NCBI GenBank assembly: GCA_003550325.1
Contig: QKWP01000235.1
Coordinates: 62,001 to 126,000 of the forward strand
Direction of reading: 5' to 3'
DNA length: 64,000 nt
From: Gigaspora rosea
Taxonomy: Eukaryota; Glomeromycota; Glomeromycetes; Diversisporales; Gigasporaceae
Shown here: one piece after another, positions 21,495 through 33,089 of the stretch
Numbering within the stretch: position 1 is the first letter of the stretch
Layout of the letters: each line of letters begins with the position of its first letter
Program-made: the position numbers and the translations under genes
Notes under the pieces: model-generated
Told to the model about the DNA's origin: nothing
What the model saw: only the letters and a program-made list of their open reading frames with translations
Databases searched by the model: none

Positions 21495-24400
21495 CTACTG
21501 AGTAAAATTTGCTGTAGCCAAAGAAAAGACCCAAGTAGTAATAGAATGGGCTGGACTTCGATAGGTTAGAATACCATCAGTAATATTCCCAATATTTGGT
21601 AGGAATTTAAGTGTTTCATTGTTCTTAGATGTGCGGTAAGCAGTAGATGAACAAATATTAATATTGAACTTAGAAAAATTAATATTCCAAACATTGATAT
21701 ATAATTCTTATTTGTGCAAACTAAAACAAGTGTTTTGCTATTAGCATCAAATGCAGCAAGTGTATCATTATCATTAGAAGAAATAATTTGATATCCTAAA
21801 GAAATTAAATGGCATTTTAGTAAAAATTTACTATAAATATGAAAATATGTGAGCAAAAAATATACCAGGACGAATAAACTTGGTGTATTGAGCAAATCCA
21901 TAAAATGATAAACGTATATCTAAAGAAGTGGTAGAATTACGAAAATCTGCTCCAATCAATCCCCAGTCACTACCATCATTACCATATGGAGTCTAATGAA
22001 TATAGCAAATTTTGATAGTTTAATATTATGATATATATCTAGAACGAAAATCAAAGAAAAGTAACCTACATGTTCAATTACTTGCCAATAAATCCATGCA
22101 ACTGGCTTTTTAAATAAAAATAATTACATTATAAAACTGTACCATATAAATAAAATATTTCTTTAACTATATTTTGTTTTCATTTTCACCTTAAGGTTTC
22201 TCATGTCATTTAGAATTGCTTCAGAAAGTTCAATGCTTGCGGACATAAATGTTGATGATTGGAATCCCCTATACAATCATTCAACCGAAAAATACTGAGT
22301 TAATTTAACAATACTTATAAAGTATAAATGATGCAGCAAATATTACATACATCTCGCTCATTCAAAGTCTCTTGTTATCTTGTTTTGAAATATTAAAGAG
22401 TTGCATTCTTTGAGTTCCACCATAAGTATGAGTATTGTACTGGCTAATATATGATTTAGCATCATTGTCAATACAATGTTCGGAATAGACTTCTTCATCA
22501 ATTTTATTTTCATCGAAGGCTGAAATTGATGTCTTGTTTGAGAGACCTTTTTCATTAAGATATTCACCGACCTGTAAAAGGTACTATTAACAAATAATTT
22601 TATTTTTTTCTAATTTTGGTAAGATTACCTTTTTAATAATTATATTCATTGTCGAACAGTTGTAAGAACATCCTTCTTGGTAACCTGTTTGAATGGATGA
22701 TGGGTTATGCATTTAATGTACTTAAAAAAATATCTTTTTTATGAAAAATGAGGGATAGAAATACAAATATAATCGAAGAGTTGATAAAAGTTTTATAGCA
22801 ACTAATTGTTAAATAATTATCTCAATCAATTTTAGAAAAATATCTTTAACAAATTAATTTAACTACAATGCATGAGATTATACAATTAGCTAATTGAAAC
22901 ATATGATAGCTAATGCAATTAAGCTGCTAAAAGTTCGTCAACTATTCGATTGGACTATAAAGATAAAATTGTGCGTGCATACCAAAATAGTTCCAAAATC
23001 TATCTGTTGGTTCATTAAATGGTTCTAGAGTTCTAAAAGTAAGCCCTTGCTCTTTATACCATTTAACAACTTCAATCAGATAATCAGCATATGCATCGTA
23101 GTAGTAGGAATTGAGGTTATCACTAAATTCTAGACCTCCTGCAGAGCAGCCACTACAAATATTCGAGAGATTTGAAATAATTTTATTTACTTTTGTAATA
23201 TTTTTGAGAACTCACCTATTGGTCATCCAATATGGAGGGCTGAAAAGTACAAAGATGTTATACATGTTCTAATTTTTTCCTTTCAAAATAATTTCAATAT
23301 AGCCTTACATACCTATTGTAAAATGCCTCAAAGATATCGGCACCACGCTCCTTCGCAGCTATTAATTGTTACACATTAATGCACGATAAAAAATGTTTAC
23401 ATGATCTTTAACATTTCATACCAAATAAAATCCATCTTTGATTTGCATCAGAGGTCCAATTATACGGACAAGTTCTGCATGGCAAAAAACCTGGCACATC
23501 ACCCCCAATTCTCATGTGATGATGACTTGGATCATCTCCTCCTCCGATATTATATCGAATAACATTTAGTCCCAATCCCTATTTTTTTTTAAACCAAATT
23601 TAGTTATTTACACATATAACTACTATATTCATAGACCTGATTGGATGGAAAATTTTAAAGATTCAGAAAGGTTAGATCTAACCTAAGTATGGATCAAACC
23701 CATAAAAATCATCATATCCGGTTTAGATCCAGTTCATAATTTATTATTCCAGAGATAATTATAGATTTTCATAAATTCTAAGATAACTAAAAATTTCCGA
23801 TGACTCAATTGATAAGTTTCTGATAGTCGCTGACATTATTGTATCTAATTTAGTAAATTAACCGATTCAATTGTCACGGAGTAATATAGAAATTGCTAAT
23901 ATAGTAACTTATTCTAATTAAATATATTTGCATTAGAAAGATAAACCTATAAATTATATGTTTCGCTCTTCGTTTTACAGCATTAAAGAATTTAATAAGA
24001 CTAAGTGAAACCTAAGTTTCCAGCTATTCGGTTTTAAAATTTTGTAATTTGTAAATTTATTGCTGATAAATTATCCATGTTTTTGGTAAGTTTACAATCC
24101 TACTAACTAGTAAAGCTTTCTATCGGACGCGCAAAAGCGAACTTTGCATCAGATCCTACTTGCAATTCATGTTTTTGTAAATTTTGTGAACCACGGCAAA
24201 TCATCTAAGCCGTGCAACTATGCATTCTTCCAACCAATCAGGTCACTAAAATAACTATGCATCAGATCTTTGGGTTAATGATATGTTGGTTACTATTTTG
24301 GATAGTGACCTGCATCAATAACGTAACCACTTTCGCGGGTTTCCATCGCGGGTTTCACCCTATCGTAAACAACTTAGGCATATATCTCTTGCTATAGCTA

Positions 24401-25139
24401 ATTTTAAAGAAAATGTTCAGATTACAGTCTAGTAATCATTATCTAACAAATTAAAATTTTTGTTATAAGGCCACGCAAAGTTAAATTTTCGTTTTGACCC
24501 ATTTTTCAATTTTTCCATTTTTTTTTTAAGTCCCAATTTTTCCAATTATTCTATTTTGGTTATTTAATTTTTCCCCATAAATTATTCCGGTATCAACCGA
24601 TGGAGACATTAGCTTTCCGAAATTATCCGAAAGGCTCGATAGAAAATCTGACTGTTAACCCCCAATTTTCTGATTTCATGTTATGCAAAGCGTGAGATTA
24701 ACTTTATGTGGCCTTAGATGCAACATAAGGATATTAATTTATAATAGATTAAAAAAAAAAAAAAAATCCGACCGACCGACCGGGAATTTTGAAACTCATG
24801 TAATGCAAAACGAAAAATTAACTTTGTGTGGCCTAATCATTGGGACATAACTTGAACATTTTCTTCATTATACCTAGGTTATTTTTTTTTAGAAGAATGG
24901 AAAAGTTATAAAACTGCAAAGTAAAAAATTACCTTATTAAGGTCAAACACTAGGTCTGCAGCTTTGTCCCTAACATCCGGAAATCCACCAACCATATTTG
25001 CCCACCAGCATAAACCCGTTCCCCATCCTTCAAATACTTGCCAGCGATTATATGGATTAATAAATACAGTCCTATTCGCATTCACAATGGATAAAAAAAT
25101 GCTGACAGTTAAGAGTAATCGTATTTTAAAACCTTCCAT
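21495..25139 (-). pseudogene. GH30 family secreted glycosidase, 11 exons, broken
   Basis: Exons on the minus strand: 25139-24933, 23578-23422, 23358-23313, 23239-23216, 23152-22983, 22684-22629, 22571-22351, 22268-22190, 22105-22070, 21992-21866, 21795-21495. All junctions are GT-AG and keep phase; total about 474 codons. The product starts with a signal peptide (about residues 1-21) and then VFEGWGTGLCWWANMVGG. LGLNVIRYNIGGGDDP, PFNEP and WIYWQVIEH follow, as in GH30 TIM-barrel hydrolases such as endo-beta-1,6-galactanases. The Glu of NEP (exon 5) is the predicted acid/base. The Glu of MSE (exon 7) is the predicted nucleophile. Breaks: the Trp expected before MSE is TGA (22364-22362), and about one base is missing near 21704, so the last 60 residues are in another frame. 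Intron 1 (1354 bp) holds MITEs. Sequencing error remains possible for both breaks. Substrate is inferred. Confidence 0.85.
24476..24834. mobile_element. AAGGCCACGCAAAGTTAA MITE and extra end, in GH30 intron 1
   Basis: 24476-24716 has TAAGGCCACGCAAAGTTAA at the left and TTAACTTTATGTGGCCTTA at the right, with the complementary half of the inner repeat. A second right-type end (TTAACTTTGTGTGGCCTA) lies at 24815-24834 beyond an A run and CCGACCGACCGACC. This may be two overlapping insertions or a recombined copy. It sits wholly inside the first intron of the GH30 gene. Confidence 0.75.
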
Positions 25140-25174
25140 TATTCAAATTTAAAGCTCATCTTTTGTCTCAAAAG

Positions 25175-25200
25175 ACAAGTATATATATATATATTTATTA
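25175..25200 (-). promoter_or_regulatory. TATA-rich tract upstream of GH30 start
   Basis: An alternating AT run (TATATATATATATAT) lies about 40-55 bases upstream of the GH30 start codon at 25139. Position is compatible with a TATA region, but such runs are common in this DNA, so support is weak. Confidence 0.25.
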
Positions 25201-25785
25201 CGTTGGACTGGATTAAGTTTTTATTTGGAATTATTGTAGGTTAGAAATTATGATTATTTCAATTTTGTGACAACAAGAAAATCGACAATAAAAATTTCTT
25301 ATGACTGAACCAATTTACAGTTATTCAAAAATTTTTGCCGAATAAACTATTATATTAAAACATAAACGTTCATCCGTCAAGCTATCGACCAATCAGAAAA
25401 TTCATCATCACATTTAGCTTATTTTATGACAGTAAATTAGAAATAGACAAATTTTGATGCTGCAACTTACATTACGAAAGAAATAATGATATTCATATGC
25501 TTCACCAATCGTCATCAGTTTCATTATTCGTCATAGGTTTCGCCATTCGTAGAATCGGTATCCATTTATCAATTAATAAAAAAAAAAAAACCAAAATAAT
25601 AATAATCGTATTAATAATAATAAAGTAAAAAAATTAAAATAAATAAATAAATTAAAAGTGAATAAAAATGAATTACTATATTCTCACCTAAATATTAAAT
25701 GCTAGCTAAATTTTCATACATTAAAGGAATATTTATATATTTTAACAATGTAATTAATAATTTTTGTATTCCCTGCGTAGAACAC
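25201..25785. other. Unassigned AT-rich DNA upstream of GH30
   Basis: Holds (TAA)-type simple repeats at about 25575-25650 and nothing that reads as a gene. Regulatory sites for the GH30 gene would lie here but none can be named. Confidence 0.5.
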
Positions 25786-25789
25786 ATCC

Positions 25790-26070
25790 GCATTTGTTTT
25801 TCGGCAACTGGTCGGTTGTCTTTGTTTAAATAGAATATAATAAGAAGTTAATTATAACATTTTTTTTAAAAAAAATTATAAATTTACCTTTACCGGGTTT
25901 TTTCATGACCGTCATGCTCAGCCTGGTGGGTAGCACAGATCATTTCGTAAAATTTTCAACATAACAAACTTGCATCCCCAAGTTATCCCTATCTTGTTTA
26001 TGCATGTGAAATTCTTCTGCTACACCAATACAAAGAAGCTTAAAGATATTGGCTTGAATTTCGGGTTCAC
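25790..26070 (-). pseudogene. Integrase zinc-binding (H2C2-like) relic, copy 1
   Basis: The minus-strand frame from 26070 reads EIQANIFKLLCIGVAEEFHM and HKQDRDNLGMQVCYVEN. After one frameshift it continues EMICATHQAEHDGHEKTR. A later segment near 25800-25840 reads AEKQMRMCSTQGIQKLL. The H..A..H.G..KT pattern after a short strand resembles the zinc-binding N-terminal part of integrases (H2C2 type) from LTR retrotransposons or Ginger-like elements. The relic at 46400-46811 matches it along its length. The family assignment is inference; the shared relic is directly seen. Confidence 0.45.
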
Positions 26071-26551
26071 TGAAGATTAAAATTTTTTTAGTCTATTTAG
26101 AGAGGTGTTCCGTAATAGTTTATAGTTCGTATCACTAATATTTATAACGAATTTCACGTGTTACGAAGTCATATCCTTGCTATTCAATACAGTGTTGAAG
26201 ATAAATATCTATGAAAAAGACCAATGCAAATATCAATGTAATTATTAATAATTATTATTATTATCATTGATAAATGCGCGATTCTTATTGTCATTATTAA
26301 TAAATTATGTAATACGTATTTCATTGATATTCGTTTACAGCTGTTTTCAAAAAGATGTGGAAACCGATTTCCATAAATCCACATGGGGAATCAAAGAGTT
26401 TGGAAATTCTAACTAGTAAAAATTAAAGAAAATCTTGGAAATCTATATTACTAAAGTTATAACTGTTTGTCCGCTTAAAGCAATCTGATTGATCGAATTT
26501 GGGTACCGTGATCAGGATCGTCATCAGTTGATCTATGCATATCGACCATTG

Positions 26552-26668
26552 CACAATGTCCAATTGATTTCAATTTTTTTTGGACATATGTCTAATTGAA
26601 ATTGGTCACATGTCCAATTGAAATTGGACATATGTCCAAAAAAAATTGAAATCAATTGGACATTGTGA
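26552..26668. repeat. 117-bp near-perfect palindrome
   Basis: Arms start CACAATGTCCAATTGATTTC and end with its complement. Inside, GGACATATGTCC and CCAATTGAAATTGG are themselves palindromic and alternate. It could fold into one long hairpin. No flanking duplication is seen. Confidence 0.85.
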
Positions 26669-27275
26669 CATGCCATCCCTGCTATATATATTAAAATTCA
26701 ATTCTGACTGGTCAATTTCGGTACTTATATAACCAATCGTATACGTAACCAAGTTCAGAAGTATTCTTGCTCATTTCAACAAAGTTCATTTACCCTAGAA
26801 TGACAAGAATTGTTAATTAAACTATTAATAAAAAAATAACATGAATATAAATTGTAGGTAATATAAAAAGTTTATATATTCTAACACGCATATATAAAAC
26901 AAGTGCTAAAGTTTGATCAAAAACACAACCACTCGACGCGTACAATTCAATTTCAGTTATCGTGATCCGGTTCATTATTCATGAGTGCTGACTTATATTA
27001 TTAAAAAAATAATATGTATTTGTTATAAAGATAAGTTTTCGAACTTTCGATTTTACCCCTTATTATTTACCAGATTAGGCTCTGCTTTACTGAAACTTAA
27101 AAAAAAGTATATATGTTTTTATAATAAAATAATAATATTTTGAAAATATAATAAATATGCTTTTATATAAAAAAATATTTTAATAATGTTTTTATAATAT
27201 ATTAATAATATAATAAAAATTTTAAAAATAAAATAAAAATTTAAATCTGTTTCAAAAATATTATAAAATTATTAT
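26669..27275. other. AT-rich DNA leading into a satellite
   Basis: From about 27110 the sequence is nearly pure A/T with irregular ATTATAAAAACATT-like blocks, probably degraded units of the 91-bp repeat. No gene is seen. Confidence 0.5.
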
Positions 27276-27735
27276 AAAAACATTATTATTGTATTTTAAA
27301 AATAGTTTAAAATAAATTGTTTAAAAATATTTTAAAATATTATTTTAATATTATTAAAAATATTATAAAAACATTATTGCTATATTTTAAAAATACTTTA
27401 AAATAAATTTTTTAAAAATGGTTTTAAAGCATTATTTTAATATTATCAAAATTATTATAAAAACATTCTTATTATATTTAAAAATAACTTTAAATAAAGT
27501 TTTAAAAATGGTTTTAAAACATTATTTTAATATATTAAAAATATCATAAAAACATTATTATTATATTTTAAAAATAGTTTAAAATAAGCTTTTTAAAAAT
27601 GTTTTTAAAACATTATTTTAATATTATCAAAATTATTATAAAAACATTATTATTATTATTTAAAAAAACTTTAAAAAAAGTTTTTAAAAATGTTTTTATT
27701 AATATTACTAAAACAGTTTTAATATATATCATTTA
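27276..27735. repeat. 91-bp AT satellite
   Basis: AAAAACATT starts at 27276, 27367, 27459, 27548 and 27640, giving steps of 91, 92, 89 and 92. Each unit continues ATTATATTTTAAAAATA, then a TTTAAAATAAA block, then TTTAAAAATGGTTTTAAA, then CATTATTTTAATATTATCAA. Units contain only a few G or C bases. Confidence 0.85.
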
Positions 27736-29490
27736 TATTATTATTATTAACTTATAACTAGTAATTATTATGTTTTTTAAAATATAATAAAAACATAATA
27801 GATATATAATCATAATATTTTTAATTTTTTTATAGTTTCAGTAAAGTATAATATCATATACGATACGTAATCACAATCTTCATACTACAGTACATATAAT
27901 ATCATTTATCTATTAATAACGTCGTTATTATTCTTATATATGGGATCTTTGCTAAAAGAAAAAGAACTCCTTTTGGACTATAATAATCCTAAAAGCAAGA
28001 ATTCCAATATGGTATGATCATCATGTGATTTACGATGTATCGAGTTATCTACATTATAATCCGAAAGTTGCTAAAAATATTTAAAAAATTGGTATACTAA
28101 AACCAAGATATACCATAGATAACTAAGGGTTGAAAACATTTAATCGCATAAAATTTTGCTTCTGCTTAGGTAGAATAATGTTAGTGTTAGGTTTGAATGT
28201 GATTTTGTTTGATTTTATGTTACATGACTTAAATTTTGATTTGACCAAATAATGAAAACTTTTCAGGGATGATGCTATGATGTTTGAATGACGTTGATCT
28301 TTTCGGAATGGTATTAAAACCAGTTAGGTTAAACCGTTAAACGAACGGATAATTTTTTTTAGTATACTATAGTTGAAGTTAAAATAAGTATAAATAAGGT
28401 AGCTACTTCACTATGTCACGCAAAATCAGAAACGTCATCATCTATATAGTATTAAAATTTTATTCATCTTTCACTTTTAACCAATTTTGTTGACTAATTT
28501 TAGACCGTGTAATCTCTGTTGATCAAAAAAGGAAACAGACTATAACTTAGTGCCAATCGTTCAAATTTTGAACTCCTAAAAAGGAAATATCAATATGATG
28601 ACAAGAAAAGTTTCTTACAAAATTTTAATTTAATCTATTACTCGCCAATTAACTTAAAAGATAAACTTGAAAGTCCACAACCTCATTTTCTCTTTGCAGC
28701 ACTCAAATTATTTTTATACATTTTAAGTTTATGTAGTACATTTAATTTTATTATTTCAATCTTAGATTACTTCAGGTTACTTTCGGGAATTCTCGGACCT
28801 TTACTCGAATTTTTGTCTCGTCTACTATGTTCACCTCTAATTATTCTAATTAAAAAAGATGACATATTACCTTTTCTTATTCATTTTATTTTTTATTCCA
28901 ATTAACTATTTATCAATATCGTCGTTGATAATTTTACAATCATTTTGCATGCGTTCATGACATATCAAATTACTATGGAGATGAAACAATTTGGCCCATG
29001 TATTTAAGAAATATCATAGATAAGCATATTGTCGTTAAGATTAAAATTATTTAGCTGCACAAAATTTTCTTTATACAGTTAGTTTAAACTAAATGGAATT
29101 AAACCCAAGTGGGTTAAACTGTTAGGCGCATTAAACGATTAATTGTTAAACAAAAAAACTTTTTTTCGAGGCGGTTTCAATTTTGATTGTAAAATAATAT
29201 ATAATTAAAATTAAATAAAAACTTTTAATAAAATAAAAAAGAAAATACGAATAAAAAAATTAATTAAGCACGGACATTTGGACGTGCCTAACTACTAGTG
29301 TCTCAATTTCGAAATTGTGGCATTAGATATTCGAATTTCCCAATTAGTTTACCCTCCCGGTAGATAGATCTTCTCATTATTTTAGTATAGATAACTTCAT
29401 TTCTATTTTTGTATAATTCATTGAATGTTAGTCAAAATTCGTGTAAACTTGATGATTGACATATAATCACCCCTTTTTGTAAAATCTTCA
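27736..29490. other. Unassigned AT-rich DNA
   Basis: No supported gene. GTTAGGTTAAACCGTTAAAC near 28325 and GGGTTAAACTGTTAGGCGC near 29115 share a TTAAAC(C/T)GTTA core, possibly fragments of one repeat. Otherwise simple AT-rich sequence. Confidence 0.5.
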
Positions 29491-29640
29491 TAACACGTTA
29501 ACGTGTAGCACGTATGCGTGTTAAGGGGCGCGGATTATAAACATTCTCAATAGCACGTCAACGTGCTAGGCTTAGTTGTACCGTCACGTAGCGTGTTAAA
29601 CAACACGTTAACGTGTCAAACAACACATCAACGTGTTGTA
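29491..29640. repeat. Cluster of CACGTTAACGTG palindromes
   Basis: Six related sites occur in 150 bases. AACACGTTAACGTGT occurs at 29492 and 29602. TAGCACGTCAACGTGCTA occurs at 29551. AACACATCAACGTGTT occurs at 29622. Two half-degenerate sites (GCACGTATGCGTGTT, GTCACGTAGCGTGTT) lie between them. Each is a dyad centred on TTAA or a close variant, with ACGT half-sites. The role is unknown; it could be a protein-binding array or an eroded element. Confidence 0.75.
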
Positions 29641-31069
29641 TATTAAATTCAAAAGTATATGAACGAATGAATTTGACTTCAATAAAGAGAGAGACCACGA
29701 TCCAATACGATAGAATCCAACACTAATACAATACAATACAATAGAATAAAAGTAGAAAAGTTTCCTTCGATTTTACTTAAAGAAAATAAAGGAAGTAAGC
29801 TAGTGTAGTGCTGAAGATACCTTTATTCGAGTAAATCAAAAACTTATCTCCTAGTAACTATTAGAGTTAAATTGGTAAAACGTATACGCTCTCCCACCTT
29901 AATAGTTACACTAGTCTTGCTAATTTCCCGTAAAATGGTGATCTGCACTGTTCCACATCTTTTTGAAAACAGCTATATTATTACCGTATTTACCCAATGC
30001 CCGGTGAATCTTTTCGGGATAGACAATTTAAGAATTAATTTGAAGAATTAATTTGAAGAATGAAATGGAAAAACCGGCGTTCGATCATTTTCTATCAATT
30101 TTAAGAATTTTAATTCAAGCAAGTATCAATTTTTATAATAAATTCACTTAATAAAATATTGAAATTTTTTATATTTAAAAAAATTAATTCATTAAAGATC
30201 TAATGCTCTAAAAATAGAATAACAACCAATTAGAAGACTGTCGATTTAACTTGGAAAATTGAATTCAAGTACAGTATATATAACCTTGTTCGTGAAAAAA
30301 TTTATAACAATACTTATAAATAAATCAAAAATTTTTATTTGTTTTATATATTATTTCGTTTGAATTCATGCAAAAATGAGGCTTGATCTACGATTTGGCT
30401 CTACTAGTAAGTAAATTTTTACATGTTTGAACTAGGAACCGGTGTTATTTCTTGTATATTAAAATATCAAAAAAGAAAGTGACCGATTTTCAGATAGACG
30501 TTGCGTGTTCTATGAAATAATTTTCAATAAAATTGTAATAATTGATTATCGATTTAAATATGAACACTTACTATTTATCATCATGACTCTTCGATATATT
30601 CGATTTTTACCTTATTTCTTATCTATCTATTCATGGTTCATCTAGTCAAAAATTAGGTCTGACTAAGTTTAGTAATATTAATAAGATAAACTTAAATAGC
30701 TTATACTAAATAAGATTAGTATTCTAAGTTTTAATTATATAACAAGGTTAAAAATGTAATGCTGAGGGAGCTTTTTACATAATTGTATTGATTAGTAAGA
30801 AATGATTAAGTTACGAATATAATGTCAAATAATCAAGAAATTTGAATTATTTTTTTTATATATTATATCGATTAATAGCTTGTCTATTCAAATAAAGTAT
30901 TTAGAGCATAAAATTATAGATTTATTTTTATATTTAGGCATTTGCATTTAATAAGATTATGTAGATGTATTTATTTAATATCGAATTGTAAGTTTGTAAT
31001 ATACTTGATCGTGTTATTGTGAGTTTTTGCTTTTACAATATATGTATTATGGCGGATTTGTAATATAGT
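29641..31069. other. Unassigned DNA
   Basis: Short ACAATACAATACAATAGAAT simple repeat at about 29720-29750, and a 16-base duplication AGAATTAATTTGAAGAATTAATTTGAAGAATG at 30033-30062 region (unit AATTAATTTGAAG). A 24-base match to 26341-26364 in inverted orientation lies at about 29951-29974. No gene is supported. Confidence 0.45.
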
Positions 31070-32382
31070 CAGACCTCTCTAAGTGCACGCCCTTGGGACC
31101 ACACTTTGATAACGTGCATATAGAGAATAATAAGAAAAAATGCATTCATAGAGGTCAAGTATATATTTGGGCCGGCACTTGAGCGTGCACTTAGAGAGGG
31201 TGTGCACCAAACATGGCGTCGAAACGAAACATACCCGAAACTAGTTTCGGAAAGGTTCTAATCCGAATCTATTTTCGGATTTTTTTAAAAAAATCGAAAC
31301 TCTGAAACCCGAAACCCGAAACTATAATCCGAAACCCAAACCTATAATCCGATACTCAAAAATATAATATTGAAGCCTTTAAAATTTATTATAAAGTTGA
31401 TTTATTTTTAATGAACCCAAAATGTAAAATTATTCTTGAATAAATTATAACATACATTAAATAGATCATTTTTTAATTATGTTTTTTTTTTTCACTGCCT
31501 CGGTTTGTTCAGGTTTTTTTTTAAAGCTGGTCAACTTTTTATTTTTAATATCATACCGTTATTACAACTGATTTCAAAATTCTAGGGCGATATAAAAATT
31601 TGCCAATAATGAATCGATAAGTATTTGATGACTTTTGATACCAACAATTTATGTATTTATCAATTCTATCATTAGTAAATATGGATGTATTAATTTACTT
31701 ATTATTACTTGATATTGTATCCAGCTTTTACGTAGTAAGTAAAAAAAACTGATGCTTGCAAAGCAACCTTGATTGTCAGAATGTAAACTCCGGAATTATA
31801 CCTTTCATGTTATACAGTACTTGTGAATTATAACAACAAAAGGACTGCACGCATGCAATAAACTGTTGAATGCATTCCAGCCCAAATAGCGCTGGCCATT
31901 CAAATTTTATTGTATTCTTTAAGGAGATATATAACATACATCAACGCGATTAATGTATATTGAAGAGATACATAGCATACATCAGTGCATTTGAAAGAGA
32001 TAAATAATACATTAATGCAATAAAATGTATATAGTAGTTTTTGGTGTTCAGGTGAGGTTTCGGGTTTCGAATGAGGTTTCGGATGTCGGGTGAGGTTTCG
32101 AGTTTTGGATAAGGTTTCGGAAGTTATAATCCGAAGCCCGAAACTTTCGGATTTGGCACAAAAGGGTTACGGCGCCAACTTTGGAGAGAATAAACAAATA
32201 AATTGTTGATGTTTTGGCAGTTTCGGGGTTTCGGTTGAGGTTTCGGGTTTCGGTCGAGGTTTCGAATTTCGGATAAGGTTTCGGATGCTATAATCCGAAA
32301 CCCGAAACTTTCGGAATCACCAAAAAAGGTTTCGGTGCCATCTCTGGTGTGCACTTATAGAGGGTGCACTTATAGAGGTCTG
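31070..32382. mobile_element. hAT-like element with TTTCGG arrays
   Basis: Terminal repeats are CAGACCTCTCTAAGTGCAC at the left and the complement of CAGACCTCTATAAGTGCAC at the right. Flanking 8-mers AATATAGT and ATTATACT match at 6 of 8 positions. Near both ends there are dense CCGAAACC/GGTTTCGG motifs: about ten on the left (31225-31365), all in the CCGAAAC sense, and many on the right (32045-32345), mainly in the opposite sense. The right array contains two similar blocks of about 125 bases (32046-32170 and 32220-32345). No transposase is encoded in 1313 bp, so it would have been mobilised in trans. Confidence 0.75.
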
Positions 32383-32390
32383 ATTATACT

Positions 32391-33040
32391 CCAAAAGTTT
32401 GTAAAATTTGACCACAGATTGTGAGTCATTTAATTGACTTTACATATATGTAATGTTATTACTATGATCTATTGATGATATACTTTTGAACTTTCTGTTA
32501 TCCATAAAATACTATCAATGTTAAATGAGGTTATTAAATTGTATGTTGATAAAATGGCTTATTTGAATTATATAGAAATTTAAAATAGGTTGCACTAATG
32601 GGAAAATGGGTTAGATGCATTGTTATTATATATCGGAGGTAATAATTTTTTTAGAGGGTTCAATCTTAAAAGACAAATAATAAAAATTGTCCTTAAAACT
32701 TAAATTGGAGGACTAGTAATTGTCGAGATCATAATTTAAAATGAAATCTACATTTTATACTTAACCTGCTAGTCTTCTAAAACCCATTAATACTTGTTTA
32801 TTATAATTTTTTTTAAAACTAACCCTAACCCTAAACCCCTAACCCTAAAAGATGCACCCCAAAAAAATTTAGTTTTCAAGATTTTATACTATTATTTCAT
32901 TTTAATCTGGATTTCATTATGATCTGTCACAATAATTAGTTAAATTTGACGTCATAATGATAGTATGGGTAAATTAAGAATTTAACTATATTTATTATGA
33001 ATATCGGTTTATAGTATTTATATTTTTTATTTTTATTTAT
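32391..33040. other. AT-rich DNA with a telomere-like tract
   Basis: At 32819-32848 the run CTAACCCTAACCCTAAACCC resembles a short interstitial telomeric repeat. Nothing else is recognised. Confidence 0.6.
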
Positions 33041-33089
33041 TTTTTTATTTTGTTAGAGGGTTTGCTGGTATGGTTAATTGATAATCACT

